A stretch of DNA of 64,000 nucleotides from Streptomyces sp. HSG2 (lineage in GTDB: Bacteria > Actinomycetota > Actinomycetes > Streptomycetales > Streptomycetaceae). A program made the translations under genes and the position numbers. Position 1 is the first letter of the stretch. Every line of letters begins with the position of its first letter. Under the pieces are notes generated by a model, which was not told the origin of the DNA, made no database searches, and saw only the letters and a list, made by a program, of their open reading frames with translations. The stretch spans positions 186,001-250,000 of the forward strand of contig NZ_CP066801.1 in assembly GCF_016598575.1 (NCBI RefSeq), given 5' to 3'. This document shows, in pieces, positions 1-37,602 of this stretch.

Positions 1-3000
1 ACCGTTCGGCGCCGTAAGCCCGTTGGACGCACCGTCCTGGTTGACGGCCGACCCGCGCATCACGGCCAGGATCCGGTGCCCGTTGCGCAGCGCGTCCGAC
101 TGCCGTTCGAGTACGACGATGCCGGCGCCCTCGGACCAGCCCGTGCCGTCGGCGTCGTCGGAGAAGGCCCGGCAGCGGGCGTCGGCCGCCAGGCCGCCCT
201 GGGCGTTGAAGCCGGCGAAGTTCATCGGCGTCGACATGACCGTGACACCGCCGACCAGGGCGAGTGTGGACTCCCCGGAGCGCAGGGACTGCGCCGCGAG
301 GTGCAGGGCGACCAGCGACGACGAGCACGCGGTGTCGACGGTGAGGGCGGGCCCCTCGAAGCCGAACACGTACGACAGGCGGCCGGAGATCACGGCGGCG
401 GCGAGGCCCGTGCTCGCATGGCCCTCGATGCCGTCGCGCGCTCGCAGGACGAGGTTCGTGTAGTCTTGGCCGTTGGTGCCGACGAACACACCGGTCCTGG
501 TGCCGCGCAGGGTGGCGGCGTCGATGCCGGCGTGCTCGACCGCCTCCCAGGCCACCTCCAGCAGCTGGCGCTGCTGCGGGTCCATGGCGAGGGCCTCGCG
601 CGGGGAGATACCGAAGAATCCGGCGTCGAACTCGGCGGCCCCGTACAGGAATCCGCCCTCGCCCGTGCCGCCCGCCGCGAAGGCCTCCTGCTCCCAGCCG
701 CGGTCCGTGGGGAAGCCGGAGATGGCGTCCTCGCCGTCGTACAGCAGCCGCCACAGCTCCTCGGGCGAGCGCACCCCGCCGGGGAAACGGCAGCCCATGC
801 CGACGATCACGATCGGGTCGTCGGCGTCGGCGACGTCCTGCGCCACCGCCTCCAACTCGACTCTGTCGCCAAGGAGTTCGGCCAGCAGGTGGTCGGCCAG
901 CGCGGCCGGGGTCGGATAGTCGAAGATCAGCGTCGCGGGCAAGGTGAGCCCGGTCGCCGCGGTGAGGGCGTTGCGCAGCTCGATCGCGGTGAGCGAGTCG
1001 AAGCCGAGCGCGCGGAACTCCTTCTCCGCGCCCACGGCGTCGGCCGAGTCGTACCCGATGACCTTGGCGGCCTCGGTACGCACGAGGTCGAGCAGCAGCC
1101 GCTGCCGTTCATCGCCGGCCAGCTCGGCGAGCCGCTGGGCGGTGTCGCCGGACGCGGTGGCGGCGACACGGCGCCCGGTGCGGGTGAGTCCGCGCAGCAG
1201 CGTCGGTACGGGGCCGCTGCCGCCGGAAGCGCCGGGGGCCAGGGGCGCGAGCAGCGGCTCGTCGGAGCGCAGCGCCGCGTCGAACAGGGCCAGGCCCTGG
1301 GCGACGGACAGCACGGGCATCCGACGCAGGGCGGTGGCGTCCAGTGTGGCGGTCATGCCGGCGCCGGAGTCCCAGGCGCCCCACGCCAGCGACAGCGCGG
1401 GCAGGCCGAGGGACCGGCGGTGCGCGGCGAGCGCGTCCAGGTAGGTGTTGCCCGCCGCGTAGTTGGCCTGCCCGGCGGCGCCGAGCAGGCCGGACACCGA
1501 CGAATACAGGACGAACGCCGCGAGGTCCTTGTCCCGGGTCAGTTCGTGCAGATGCCAGGCCGCGTCGGCCTTGGGCCGCAGCACGGTGTCGAGCCGGTCC
1601 CCGGTCAGCGAGCCGATGACGCCGTCGTCGAGCACGCCCGCGGTGTGGACGACGGCACCGAGGTCGTCGACGTCGGCCAGCAGCGCGGCCAGCGCCTCGC
1701 GGTCGCCGACGTCACAGGACCGTACGGTCACCTCCGCACCCTGCGCGACGAGTTCGCCTCGCAGCTCGGCCGCCCCGGGCGCGTCCTGCCCTCGCCTGCT
1801 GACCAGCAACAGCTTGCGGGCGCCGCGTGCCACGAGGTGCCGCGCCATGATCGCGCCGAGCCCGCCGGTGCCGCCGGTGATCAGGACCGTGCCGGTCCAG
1901 TCGGGCGCCTCACCCTCGTACCGGGGAGCCTTGGCCAGCCGGCCGACGCGCGCCTCGCCGTCGTACACCACGACCTGTGTCTCACCGGCGTCGATGAGCG
2001 CGGGGAGGCCCGGCAGGACGGCGGCCGACTCCGCCGACCCGTCGAGGTCGACGAGCAGGAACCGGCCCGGGTGCTCCGACTGCGCCGAGCGCACCAAGCC
2101 CCACACGGTGCCTGCCGACACGTCCTCGCCGGACACTGCGCCACGCGTCACGAACACCAGGCGCGCCCTCGTCGGCAGCCACTCCTGGACGATCTCCAGC
2201 GTCCGCGCGGCGAGTGCGTGCGCGGACTGGGGCCCGGGCTCCCCCATGAGGGGTACGAGGACCACGTCCGGGTCGGTGTTCACCTCCGGGTCGGCCCCGT
2301 CCGCCGACGACGTCACCCAGTCCTGCACGTCGAGCCCGAAGGTGTCCTCGCCAAGCAGCGCCCAGCGCTCCCCGCCGGGCTCCGGCACCTCTTGGGGCAC
2401 CCAGTCGAGCCGGAAGAGCGAGTCCGCGTCGATGCGCGCGGCGAGGTCGCCGACCTCCTCGACCGTGACACGGGCGGCGGAGAGTACGGGCGCGCCGGTC
2501 GGGTCGGCGGCGGTGAGCGTGACCCCGCCGTCGGTCGCCGTCAGCCGCACGCGCAGCACGGCGGCGCCCGAGGCGTGCAGGCCGACGTCCCGCCAGTGGG
2601 TGGCCACGCCGTCGAGGCCCAGGTGGGCGGCGGCGTGCACGGCGGCGTCGAGCAGCGCGGGATGGATGCCGAACCCCTTGGCCTCGCCGGGCAGGGCGAC
2701 CTCGGCGAACACCTCGTCACCGCGCCGCCAGACCGCCCTGAGGCCCTGGAACGCCTCGCCGTGGTCGGTGTCGTCGTAGAAGCCGTCGATGCCGACGACC
2801 TTGGCGCCCCGCGGCGGCCACACGGAGGCGTCGAACCGCTCGGTCCGCTCCCCCGGCGCAAGCACTCCCGTGGCGTGCTCGATCCACTCGCCGTCGCCGA
2901 GCCGCGAGTGGAACCGCAGCTCCCGCCGCCCCTCCTCGCCCGGCCGCCCGACCCACAACTGCACCTGGACGGGCGCCGCCTCCGGCAGCACCAGCGGTGC

Positions 3001-5817
3001 GACAGCGGTGAGTTCCTCGATCCGCTCACAGCCGACCTGGTCCGCCGCACGCAACGCCAGCTCGACCACCCCGGCACTGGGGAACAGCGGCGCGTCCTCA
3101 AGCCACGGGTGGGTTGCCCGCGACAGGCTCCCGGTGAGGATCAGCTCGCCGGACCCGGCGACGGTCATGGCGGCGCCGAGCAGGGGGTGGTCGGCGGGCG
3201 TGAGCCCCAGTCCGTGGGCGTCACCGGCGCTGACCGACACCGACGGCCAGTAGCGCTGCCGTTGGAAGGGGTAGGTGGGGAGGTCTGCGCGGCGGCCTCC
3301 CTCGTAGAACGGCGTCCAGTCGACCGCGGTGCCTGTCACGTGCAGGCGGGCCAGGGCGGTGACGAAGGCGGTGGGCTCGTCGAGGTTCTTGCGCTGCGCG
3401 GGGACGGCGACCGCGCCCGTGGCGGCGGCCATCGCGGACAGGACGCCGTCCGGGCCGATCTCCAGGAGGGGCTTCGAGCCCAGGGCGGTGACGTGGTCGT
3501 GGAAGCGGACCGTTTCGCGGACGTGGCGGACCCAGTACTCCGGGTCGGTCACATCGCCGCTGGTCACGATCGGGATGTGCGGCTCCCGGAACGTCAGTCC
3601 GGCGATGGCGGCACGGAAGTCGTCCAGCATCGGTTCCATCAGCGGCGAGTGGAAGGCGTGGGAGACCTTCAGCCGCTTGGTCCTGCGGTCACCGAAGACT
3701 TCGGCGATCCGCTCGACTGCGGCCTCGTCACCCGCGATCACCACCGAGGAAGGGCCGTTCACGGCCGCTATCGACACCAACTCGGTCAGTTGCGCGGCGA
3801 CTTCCTCCTCCGTCGCCTCGATCGCCGCCATCGCGCCACCGGACGGCAACGCCTGCATCAGCGACGCCCGCGCCGACACCAGCCTTGCCGCGTCCTCCAG
3901 GCTGAGGACACCAGCCACATGCGCCGCCGCGATCTCACCGATCGAATGACCGGCAAGGCTCTCCGCCCGCACGCCGAAGGACTCGGCCAGCCGGTACAGC
4001 GCGACTTCGAAGGCGAACAACGCCGGTTGCGTGCAACCGGTCCGGTTCAGGGCCTCATCGTCCTCGCCCCACATCACGTCCCGCAGCGCCGTGTCGAGAT
4101 GCGCGAGTACGTCGTCCAGAGCCCGCGCGAACACCGGGAAACGCTCGTACAACTCCTTCCCCATGCCGCGCCGTTGAGACCCCTGTCCGGAGAAGAGCAC
4201 GGCCGTCGGCTTCGCGACGCCCGCCACCCCCCTGGCAATCTCCTCGCCGTCCAGCAGCACGGCCCGGTGCTCGAACAACGACCGCGTGGTCGCCAAGGAG
4301 AAGCCGATGTCGGCCGCGTCACCCTCGATACCCCGCAGCGCCCCGACCTGCTCGCTCAGCGCCTCATCGGACTTGGCTGAGACGATCCACGGCACCGCGT
4401 GCGCAGGGCCGGCCGCGGGCTCGGGAGCGTCCGCCGTAGGCGCCTGCTCCAGGATCACGTGTGCGTTGGTGCCGCTGACGCCGAAGGACGAGACGGCGGC
4501 GCGGCGCGGATGGTCCGCGGTGGGCCACTCGGTGTCGGTGGTGGCCAACTGCACCGAACCGGTGTCCCAGTCGATGTGCGTGGACGGCCGCGAGACGTGC
4601 AGAGTCCGCGGCACCACGCCGTGGCGCATGGCCATGACCATCTTGATGACACCGGCGACGCCGGCGGCGGCCTGGGTGTGGCCGATGTTGGACTTCACGG
4701 AGCCCAGGTAGAGCGGTACGTCGCGGTCCTGGCCGTAGGTGGCGAGGAGGCCGCGGGCCTCGATGGGGTCGCCGAGGGGGGTGCCGGTGCCGTGGGCCTC
4801 GACGACGTCGACCTCGGCGGCGGGCACCCCGGCCCGGTCCAGGGCCTGGCGGATGACGCGCTGCTGGGCGCGGCCGTTGGGGGCGGTGAAGCCGTTGGAG
4901 GCGCCGTCGGAGTTGACCGCGCTGCCGCGCACCACTGCGAGCACGGGGTGCCCGTTGGCGACGGCGTCGGAGAGGCGTTCCAGCATCAGCATGCCGACGC
5001 CCTCGGACCAGCCGGTGCCGTCGGCGTCGTCGGAGAACGCCTTGCAGCGGCCGTCGCGCGCGAGGCCGCCGGCGCGGCTGAACTCGACGAGCGAACCGGG
5101 CGTGCACATCACGTTGACGCCGCCGGCGAGCGCCAGGGAGCACTCACCGGCGCGCAGCGCGTGCACGGCGAGGTGCAGTGACACCAGCGAGGACGAGCAG
5201 GCGGTGTCGACGGTGACGGTGGGGCCCTCCAGGCCGAGGGCGTAGGAGATACGGCCGGACTCGGCGGAGGCGGCGATGCCGGTGCCGACGTCGCCGGTGG
5301 CGTCGTCGAGGCCGCGGATCAGCAGGTGTTGGTAGTCCTGGCCGTTGGTGCCGACGAACACGCCGGTGCGGGAGCCGCGCAGAGTGGTCGGGTCGATGCC
5401 CGCCCGTTCGATGGCCTCCCAGGAGGTCTCGAGGAGCAGCCGCTGCTGCGGGTCCATGGTGACCGCTTCGCGCGGGGAGATGCCGAAGAAGCCGGGGTCG
5501 AACTCGGCGAGGGCGGGCAGGAAGCCGCCCTGGACGCTCAGGCTGCTGCCGCGCTCGTCGACCTCGCCGCCCAGCAGCGAGGCGATGTCCCAGCCCCGGT
5601 TGGTGGGGAATCCGGTGATGGCGTCGCGCCCGGCGGCCACGAGCTCCCACAGCTGTTCCGGGGAGTCGATGCCCGCCGGGAAGCGGCAGGCCATGCCGAC
5701 GATCGCGACCGGCTCGGTGGCGGCGGCGACCAGTTGCCGGTTCTGCCTGCGCAGCCGCTCCGCGTCCTTCATCGCGGCGCGCAGTGCCTCGACAACCTTC
5801 TCGCTGGAGGTGTTCAT
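1..5817 (-). CDS. Modular type I polyketide synthase, N-terminal part (NysJ/AmphJ-like), runs off the left edge
   Basis: The first 1939 residues of a PKS are visible. In order: N-terminal coiled-coil docking helix (about 1-33), KS (about 36-460, active-site Cys near 206 in DTACSSS, then EAHGTGT and NIGHTQ), AT (GHSIGE near 627 and HAFH near 723, which predict malonyl-CoA), DH (about 880-1150), KR (GGTGGLG near 1316, LDD motif, Tyr in QANYAAGN near 1452), ACP (FDSL near 1608) and a second KS (from about 1668, Cys near 1829) cut by position 1. The DH is damaged: HPWL is followed directly by [10 protein letters not shown], so the HxxxGxxxxP motif is missing. This module should therefore leave a beta-hydroxyl. 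The KR is B-type by its LDD motif. The ATG at 5817 has GGAG upstream. The gene follows the six-module PKS and probably takes over its chain; with at least two modules it resembles NysJ/AmphJ more than the single-module PimS3. Polyene assignment is by inference from architecture and neighbours. Confidence 0.93.
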   Translation of the reverse strand, partial: MNTSSEKVVEALRAAMKDAERLRRQNRQLVAAATEPVAIVGMACRFPAGIDSPEQLWELVAAGRDAITGFPTNRGWDIASLLGGEVDERGSSLSVQGGFLPALAEFDPGFFGISPREAVTMDPQQRLLLETSWEAIERAGIDPTTLRGSRTGVFVGTNGQDYQHLLIRGLDDATGDVGTGIAASAESGRISYALGLEGPTVTVDTACSSSLVSLHLAVHALRAGECSLALAGGVNVMCTPGSLVEFSRAGGLARDGRCKAFSDDADGTGWSEGVGMLMLERLSDAVANGHPVLAVVRGSAVNSDGASNGFTAPNGRAQQRVIRQALDRAGVPAAEVDVVEAHGTGTPLGDPIEARGLLATYGQDRDVPLYLGSVKSNIGHTQAAAGVAGVIKMVMAMRHGVVPRTLHVSRPSTHIDWDTGSVQLATTDTEWPTADHPRRAAVSSFGVSGTNAHVILEQAPTADAPEPAAGPAHAVPWIVSAKSDEALSEQVGALRGIEGDAADIGFSLATTRSLFEHRAVLLDGEEIARGVAGVAKPTAVLFSGQGSQRRGMGKELYERFPVFARALDDVLAHLDTALRDVMWGEDDEALNRTGCTQPALFAFEVALYRLAESFGVRAESLAGHSIGEIAAAHVAGVLSLEDAARLVSARASLMQALPSGGAMAAIEATEEEVAAQLTELVSIAAVNGPSSVVIAGDEAAVERIAEVFGDRRTKRLKVSHAFHSPLMEPMLDDFRAAIAGLTFREPHIPIVTSGDVTDPEYWVRHVRETVRFHDHVTALGSKPLLEIGPDGVLSAMAAATGAVAVPAQRKNLDEPTAFVTALARLHVTGTAVDWTPFYEGGRRADLPTYPFQRQRYWPSVSVSAGDAHGLGLTPADHPLLGAAMTVAGSGELILTGSLSRATHPWLEDAPLFPSAGVVELALRAADQVGCERIEELTAVAPLVLPEAAPVQVQLWVGRPGEEGRRELRFHSRLGDGEWIEHATGVLAPGERTERFDASVWPPRGAKVVGIDGFYDDTDHGEAFQGLRAVWRRGDEVFAEVALPGEAKGFGIHPALLDAAVHAAAHLGLDGVATHWRDVGLHASGAAVLRVRLTATDGGVTLTAADPTGAPVLSAARVTVEEVGDLAARIDADSLFRLDWVPQEVPEPGGERWALLGEDTFGLDVQDWVTSSADGADPEVNTDPDVVLVPLMGEPGPQSAHALAARTLEIVQEWLPTRARLVFVTRGAVSGEDVSAGTVWGLVRSAQSEHPGRFLLVDLDGSAESAAVLPGLPALIDAGETQVVVYDGEARVGRLAKAPRYEGEAPDWTGTVLITGGTGGLGAIMARHLVARGARKLLLVSRRGQDAPGAAELRGELVAQGAEVTVRSCDVGDREALAALLADVDDLGAVVHTAGVLDDGVIGSLTGDRLDTVLRPKADAAWHLHELTRDKDLAAFVLYSSVSGLLGAAGQANYAAGNTYLDALAAHRRSLGLPALSLAWGAWDSGAGMTATLDATALRRMPVLSVAQGLALFDAALRSDEPLLAPLAPGASGGSGPVPTLLRGLTRTGRRVAATASGDTAQRLAELAGDERQRLLLDLVRTEAAKVIGYDSADAVGAEKEFRALGFDSLTAIELRNALTAATGLTLPATLIFDYPTPAALADHLLAELLGDRVELEAVAQDVADADDPIVIVGMGCRFPGGVRSPEELWRLLYDGEDAISGFPTDRGWEQEAFAAGGTGEGGFLYGAAEFDAGFFGISPREALAMDPQQRQLLEVAWEAVEHAGIDAATLRGTRTGVFVGTNGQDYTNLVLRARDGIEGHASTGLAAAVISGRLSYVFGFEGPALTVDTACSSSLVALHLAAQSLRSGESTLALVGGVTVMSTPMNFAGFNAQGGLAADARCRAFSDDADGTGWSEGAGIVVLERQSDALRNGHRILAVMRGSAVNQDGASNGLTAPNG

Positions 5818-5900
5818 CCATCAGCTCCGTCGTCCGCAGTCATCCGAATTCGTCCGATCGCAATTGCAGCAGCCAACCCAGTAGCGATTTCCTCAGAAGT

Positions 5901-5933
5901 ACGGCCGGTCGTCCGTGCGGGACGACCGGCCGT
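5901..5933 (-). terminator. Intergenic hairpin between the two PKS genes
   Basis: A perfect 14-bp inverted repeat (arms 5901-5914 and 5920-5933, loop GTGCG) begins 9 nt downstream of the stop codon of the giant PKS and lies 84 nt before the start of the next PKS. There is no T-run, as is usual for high-GC terminators. It could end the long transcript, stabilise its 3' end or attenuate read-through into the next PKS gene. I see no clear promoter in the remaining intergenic sequence, so partial read-through is likely. Confidence 0.7.
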
Positions 5934-5942
5934 CGGCGGACG

Positions 5943-32975
<27,033 letters not shown>

Positions 32976-33030
32976 CTCTCAACTCATCTCGACAGGCGAC
33001 AGCGACGTGCTGGAAAGTCTTGTGCGGCGC

Positions 33031-33068
33031 GGGGTGGCATCCCCCTAGAAAGCGGGGGGTGGTATCCC
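33031..33068 (-). promoter_or_regulatory. Direct repeat with CTAGGG core upstream of the giant PKS gene
   Basis: Two 13-nt direct repeats, GGGGTGGCATCCC (33031-33043) and GGGGTGGTATCCC (33056-33068), differ at one base and are spaced 25 nt start to start. On the minus strand they lie 56-93 nt upstream of the PKS ATG at 32975. Between them the minus strand carries CTAGGGGG (33048-33041), sharing the first half of the PimM operator consensus CTVGGGAWWTCCCBAG. A weak 7-bp hairpin (GCCCGCC-TT-GGCGGGC, 33090-33105) closer to the P450 stop may end the upstream transcript. The rest of 32976-33146 shows no coding sequence. Probable promoter/operator region, function inferred. Confidence 0.5.
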
Positions 33069-33146
33069 GCGGAAACCGTCGGAGGCCGCGCCCGCCTTGG
33101 CGGGCCGGCGCGCGACGGGTGACGGGGTGCGCGAGGTGACGGTCGG

Positions 33147-34355
33147 TCACCAGATGACGGGCAGCTCCCGCAGGCTGTAGACGATGGCACCGTCGCGGAA
33201 GCGCAGTTCCCGCGCGGGCTTGGCGAGCTTCAGCGTCGGAATGCGGGTGATCAGCGTGAGGACGGCCACCTGGAGTTCCACACGCGACAGGAACTTCGCG
33301 ATGCAGCTGTGGATTCCGTGCCCGAAGGCCAGCGGGGTGCTGTCCTTGCGGGTGATGTCGAGCCGGTCGGCGTCGGCGTAGACGCTCTCGTCGCGGTCGG
33401 CCGAGGAGAGCAGGGCGATGACGCCCTCGCCCGCCCTGATCACCTGCCCGGCGATCTCCACGTCCTCCTTGGCGACCCGGCCCACCCCGCACTGCATGAC
33501 GTTCTGATGGCGCAGCAGTTCCTCCACGGCGCCGACCACCAGACCAGGGTTCTCGCGCAGTTTCACCAGCTGGTCGGGGTGTTCGAGCAGCGCGAGCACG
33601 CTGAGCGCGATGGAGCTGGCGGTGGTGTCGTAGCCGGCCGACAGCAGCATCATGCCGATGACGACGACCTCTTCGCGTTTGATCTCACCGGTCTTGAGCT
33701 GGTTCTCGACCAGGAGCCCGAGCACGTCGTCGCTGGGCTCGCGCTCCTTGCGCATGACGAGCTTGGTGAGGTAGCCGAAGAGGGCGCCGGCGGCGGCGTT
33801 GCGGTGCGCCTGGCTGGAGGTGGTCTCGACGAGGGTGCCGATCCAGCGGCCGAAGGCCAGCCGGTCCTTGTAGGGGACGCCGAGCAGTTCGCACACGACG
33901 GTGAGCGGGATGGGCCGGGCGAAGGCCGACACCAGGTCGGCGGGCTGGGGCCCGGCGAGCAGCGCGTCGATGCGTTCGTCCACGAGCTCCTGCACGGCGG
34001 GCCGGATGCTCTCGGCCTTCTTCTTGGTGAACATGCTCATGATCATTCGCCGATAGCGTGTGTGCTCCGGCGGGTCGACGGTGACGAACGCCCCGGGCTG
34101 CGGGGCGACCGGGAAGAGGTAGCGGGGGTAGCCGGGGTTCATCACCTCGGCGCTGAACCGCGGGTCGGCCAGCAGCGCACGTACGTCGGAGTAGCGGCTG
34201 ACCAGCCAGGCGGTGTCACCGGCGGGGGTCTCGACCCTGCAGACCGGGTCGTCCCCGCGCAGGCGCCCGTACTCGGGGGGCAGGTCCAGGGGGTGGTGCG
34301 GGTCGCGCGGGGACGGGAAGGGGCACGCCGCCGGCACGGAAGGCTTGTCGTTCAT
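33147..34355 (-). CDS. Cytochrome P450 monooxygenase
   Basis: A 402-aa bacterial class I P450. The I-helix oxygen motif is AGYDTT, the K-helix ExxR is in EELLR, and the haem loop is FGHGIHSCIA with the thiolate ligand at Cys351. No signal peptide or membrane anchor, so it is soluble and needs separate ferredoxin and reductase; no ferredoxin gene is adjacent, unlike many polyene P450 loci. The ATG at 34355 overlaps the stop of the CCR gene (ATGA), so the two are translationally coupled. In polyene clusters such enzymes oxidise the methyl branch to a carboxylate (NysN/AmphN/PimG) or add a hydroxyl or epoxide to the macrolactone (NysL/PimD). The methylmalonyl-selecting module in the neighbouring PKS makes branch oxidation plausible, but the sequence alone does not settle the site. 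Confidence 0.95.
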   Translation of the reverse strand: MNDKPSVPAACPFPSPRDPHHPLDLPPEYGRLRGDDPVCRVETPAGDTAWLVSRYSDVRALLADPRFSAEVMNPGYPRYLFPVAPQPGAFVTVDPPEHTRYRRMIMSMFTKKKAESIRPAVQELVDERIDALLAGPQPADLVSAFARPIPLTVVCELLGVPYKDRLAFGRWIGTLVETTSSQAHRNAAAGALFGYLTKLVMRKEREPSDDVLGLLVENQLKTGEIKREEVVVIGMMLLSAGYDTTASSIALSVLALLEHPDQLVKLRENPGLVVGAVEELLRHQNVMQCGVGRVAKEDVEIAGQVIRAGEGVIALLSSADRDESVYADADRLDITRKDSTPLAFGHGIHSCIAKFLSRVELQVAVLTLITRIPTLKLAKPARELRFRDGAIVYSLRELPVIW

Positions 34356-35707
34356 CGCAGCGCAGCTCCTTCCTCCGCGCGGCGGCCGTCGGCGATCCGG
34401 AACCGGTTGATGGCGTCCAGGTGGCGGGCGCGCAGCGCGTGGTCGCGCACGCCGAGCCCTTCCGAGGGCGTCAGGCACAGCACGCCGACCTTGCCCTGGT
34501 GGGTGTTGCGGTGCACGTCGTAAGCGGCCTGCCCGGTCTTCTCCAGCGGGTACACCGTGGACAGCGTCGGGTGGATCCGCCCCTGGGCGACCAGCCGGTT
34601 CGCCTCCCATGCCTCGCGGTACGTGGCGAAGTGGGTGCCGATGACGCGCTTGAGGTGCATCCACAGATAGCGGTTGTCGTACTGGTGGAGAAAGCCGCTG
34701 GTCGAGGCGCAGGTGACGATGGTGCCGCCGCGTCTGGCGACGTACACGCTGGCGCCGAAGGTCTCCCGGCCGGGGTGCTCGAACACGATGTCCGGGTCCT
34801 GGCCGCCGGTCAGTTCGCGGATCCGCGCGCCGAACCGCTTCCACTCCCTGGGGTCCTGGGTGTGCTCGTCGCTCCAGAACCGATACCCCTCGGCGGACCG
34901 ATCGATGATCAGGTCGACGCCGGCCCTGCGGACGACCTCCGCCTTCTGCGGCGAGGAGACCACGCACACCGGCGTCGCGCCGCCGTTGAGGGCGAGCTGG
35001 GTGGCGTAGGAGCCGAGCCCGCCGGAGGCGCCCCAGATCAGGACCGTGTCGCCCTGCTTCATGTTCGCGCCGTTGGCGGAGACGAGCTGCCGGTACGCGG
35101 TGGAGTTGACCAGGCCCGGCGCCGCCGCCTCCTCCCAGGTGAGGTGCTCCGGCTTGGGCATCAGCTGGTTGGCCTTGACCAGGGCGAGCTCGGCGAGGCC
35201 GCCGTAGTTTGTCTCGAAGCCCCAGATGCGCTGCTGCGGGTCGAGCATGGTGTCGCCGTGGCCGTCCGGGTGCTCCAGTTCGACGTCCAGGCAGTGCGCC
35301 ACGACGCGGTCGCCGGGCTGCCATGCGGTGACGCCCGTTCCGACGCGGAGCACGACGCCGGCGAGGTCGGAGCCGAGCACATGGTGGGGCAGGTCGTGCT
35401 TGCCACCGAGCCGCTTGAGGAAGGTGAAGGTGGGCAGCGGCTCGAAGATCGAGGACCACACCGTGTTGTAGTTGACGGACGAGGCCATCACCGCGATCAG
35501 CGCCTCGCCCGGCCCGACCTCGGGAGTCCGCACCTCGGCGAGGCGCAGCGACCGGCGCGGGTCCTTCTCCCCGGTCCGCAGTCCCTCGAACATGCCGACG
35601 TCCTCGCGGCGGACCACGACCCCCCGGTAGCTGTCGGGCACCGGCAGGGCTTCGAAATCCCGGGGCCCCGCGTCGTCCGACTCGATGGCACTCAGGATCT
35701 CGCTCAT
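34352..35707 (-). CDS. ccr: Crotonyl-CoA carboxylase/reductase (medium-chain dehydrogenase family)
   Basis: A 451-aa enzyme that reductively carboxylates 2-enoyl-CoA to 2-alkylmalonyl-CoA with NADPH and CO2, for example crotonyl-CoA to ethylmalonyl-CoA. The start MSEILSAIES is typical of the family. The cofactor motif is WGASGGLGS, and residues matching the CO2 pocket are present: Asn in SSVNYNT, Phe-Glu in WGFETNYGG, and His in IGTHFA. The ATG at 35707 has GAGGAG 8 nt upstream and was preferred over an upstream in-frame start. It is the first gene of a coupled pair with the P450 and diverges from the ABC exporter genes. None of the seven complete ATs in the window is clearly an ethylmalonyl type, so the product may serve a module or starter unit outside the window. 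Confidence 0.96.
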   Translation of the reverse strand: MSEILSAIESDDAGPRDFEALPVPDSYRGVVVRREDVGMFEGLRTGEKDPRRSLRLAEVRTPEVGPGEALIAVMASSVNYNTVWSSIFEPLPTFTFLKRLGGKHDLPHHVLGSDLAGVVLRVGTGVTAWQPGDRVVAHCLDVELEHPDGHGDTMLDPQQRIWGFETNYGGLAELALVKANQLMPKPEHLTWEEAAAPGLVNSTAYRQLVSANGANMKQGDTVLIWGASGGLGSYATQLALNGGATPVCVVSSPQKAEVVRRAGVDLIIDRSAEGYRFWSDEHTQDPREWKRFGARIRELTGGQDPDIVFEHPGRETFGASVYVARRGGTIVTCASTSGFLHQYDNRYLWMHLKRVIGTHFATYREAWEANRLVAQGRIHPTLSTVYPLEKTGQAAYDVHRNTHQGKVGVLCLTPSEGLGVRDHALRARHLDAINRFRIADGRRAEEGAALR

Positions 35708-35874
35708 CCGGGCACTCCTCACGACGGCCTCTGGGTCTGACACCACCGTAGGAGCGGGAACACTAGGGATTCTGCCTGTCCTTGGGCCGCGGAAGTCTAG
35801 TGATCCCCCACGCTCCCCGTGCGGTGTGCTGGTCGGGCAAACCGCGTCGACCTGGGCCTCAAGGGGAGTGCCGT
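35708..35874. promoter_or_regulatory. Divergent promoter region between ccr and the ABC exporter genes
   Basis: These 167 bp separate oppositely transcribed genes. They contain CTAGGGATTC (35763-35772) and CTAGTGATCC (35797-35806), direct half-repeats 34 bp apart. The first matches the left half of the PAS-LuxR (PimM-type) consensus CTVGGGAWW exactly; the right half is poor. The ABC gene has AAGGGGAG as its Shine-Dalgarno at the right end. Operator identity is inference from resemblance. Confidence 0.45.
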
Positions 35875-37602
35875 GTGCTGATCGGATTCCTGAAAACCCA
35901 TCTGCGGCCCTATCGCCGAGGGCTTGTGGCCCTGCTGGTGCTGCAACTGATGCAGACCGTGGCCACCCTGCTGCTGCCCACCCTGAACGCCGCCGTCATC
36001 GACCACGGCATCCTCACCGGCGACGTGGAGTACATCTTCACCATCGGTGCGGTGATGCTGGCCGTCGCCGTGGTGCAGATCGTCACCGCCGCCGGCGCCG
36101 TGGTGTTCGCCGCCCGGTGCGCGGCCGGCCTGGGCCGCGATCTGCGCCGCCGGGTCTTCCGGGCCGTGCTCGGCCTGTCGGCGCGCGAGGTGGGCGAGAT
36201 CGGCACTCCCTCGCTCCTCACCCGCACCGTGAACGACGTCCATCAGGTGCAGACCATCGTCCTGACGACGGCGGACGTGGCGGTGTCGGCGGTCATCATG
36301 TGCCTGGGCGGAGTCGTGCTGGCCGTCCTCCAGGACGTCGCGGTGTCCGTGGTCGTCGTCGCGCTCGTGGTGACCGTGATCGCGAGCCTGACGGTGGCGC
36401 TGGGCCGGCTGAGCCCGTTCTACGCGCGCATGCAGAAGTCCATGGACCGCATCAACCACCTGCTGCGCGAGCGGATCAGCGGGGTGCGGGTGATCCGCGC
36501 GTTCGTCCGCGACGACCATGAGCGTGCCCGCTTCGACCGCGCGAACGACGAGCTGTTCGAGGTGTCGCTGCGGGTGGGGCGGATCATCGCGGCCATGCCG
36601 GTCGTGGTGATGATCGTGATGAACGTCCTGACCGTGGTGATCATCTGGGTCTCCGGGCGGCGGATCGACGCCGGCGACATGCGGCTGGGCGCCCTCACCG
36701 CGCTACTCAGCTACGTCACGCTGATCATCGTCTCGATCATCATGGCGGTGATGGTGTTCACCGAGGGCTCGCGGGCCGCCGTCTCGGCCGGGCGCATCCA
36801 GGAGGTGCTGGACGCCCGCACCAGCGTGCCGGCGCCCGAGCGTCCGGTGCGGGAGCTGCCCGCCCCCGGCCACCTCGAACTGCGGGGCGCCGCCTTCGGC
36901 CACCCCGGCGCGGAGAAGCCCGTCCTGCGCGACGTCGACCTCGTCGTCCGGCCCGGTCAGAAGGTCGCGATCCTCGGCAACATCGGCAGCGGCAAGTCGA
37001 CCCTCCTGAACCTGGTGCTGCGGCTGTACGACGTCACCGCCGGCCACATCCGGGTGCACGGCGTCGACGTACGCGCCCTCGACCCGGCGGTGCTGTCACA
37101 GACTGTCGGCCATGTGCCGCAGCAGCCGCACCTGTTCAGCGGCACCGTGGCCTCGAACCTGCGCTTCGGCCGCCCCGACGCCACGGACGCCGAACTGTGG
37201 CACGCGCTGGAGGTCGCCCAGGCACGGGAGTTCGTCGAGCGGATCGGACTGGACGCGCCGGTGGCGCAGGGCGGTTCCAACCTCTCCGGCGGCCAGCGCC
37301 AGCGTCTGGCGATCGCCCGGACGCTGGTCCGACGCCCCGGCATCTACCTGCTGGACGACTGCTTCTCCGCCCTCGACCACGGCACCGAAGCCCGGCTGCG
37401 AGCCGCGCTGGCGACCGAACTCGCCGACGCGACGGTGCTCCTGGTGACGCAGCGGGTGAGCGCGGCCGAGGACGCCGACCACGTCCTGCTACTGGACGAC
37501 GGACACGTGGTCGGCTCCGGCACGCCCGCACAGCTGTCGCGGGACAACCCCACCTATCGGGAGATCGCGCTCTCCCAGCCCGTCCACCAGGAGATCCGAT
37601 GA
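35875..37602 (+). CDS. ABC exporter half-transporter, degenerate-site subunit (NysG/AmphG-like)
   Basis: A 575-aa fused membrane and ATPase protein. Six hydrophobic segments lie in about 15-320, followed by a nucleotide-binding domain with Walker A GNIGSGKST, signature LSGGQRQRLA and Walker B YLLDDCFSALD. The catalytic Glu after Walker B is Asp and the H-loop His is Gln (LVTQRVS), so its Walker site should be poorly hydrolytic, typical of one half of a heterodimer. The GTG at 35875 is preceded by AAGGGGAG; an upstream in-frame start at 35782 has no such signal. The gene overlaps the next by ATGA. Polyene clusters carry such a pair for product efflux. Confidence 0.94.
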   Translation: MLIGFLKTHLRPYRRGLVALLVLQLMQTVATLLLPTLNAAVIDHGILTGDVEYIFTIGAVMLAVAVVQIVTAAGAVVFAARCAAGLGRDLRRRVFRAVLGLSAREVGEIGTPSLLTRTVNDVHQVQTIVLTTADVAVSAVIMCLGGVVLAVLQDVAVSVVVVALVVTVIASLTVALGRLSPFYARMQKSMDRINHLLRERISGVRVIRAFVRDDHERARFDRANDELFEVSLRVGRIIAAMPVVVMIVMNVLTVVIIWVSGRRIDAGDMRLGALTALLSYVTLIIVSIIMAVMVFTEGSRAAVSAGRIQEVLDARTSVPAPERPVRELPAPGHLELRGAAFGHPGAEKPVLRDVDLVVRPGQKVAILGNIGSGKSTLLNLVLRLYDVTAGHIRVHGVDVRALDPAVLSQTVGHVPQQPHLFSGTVASNLRFGRPDATDAELWHALEVAQAREFVERIGLDAPVAQGGSNLSGGQRQRLAIARTLVRRPGIYLLDDCFSALDHGTEARLRAALATELADATVLLVTQRVSAAEDADHVLLLDDGHVVGSGTPAQLSRDNPTYREIALSQPVHQEIR

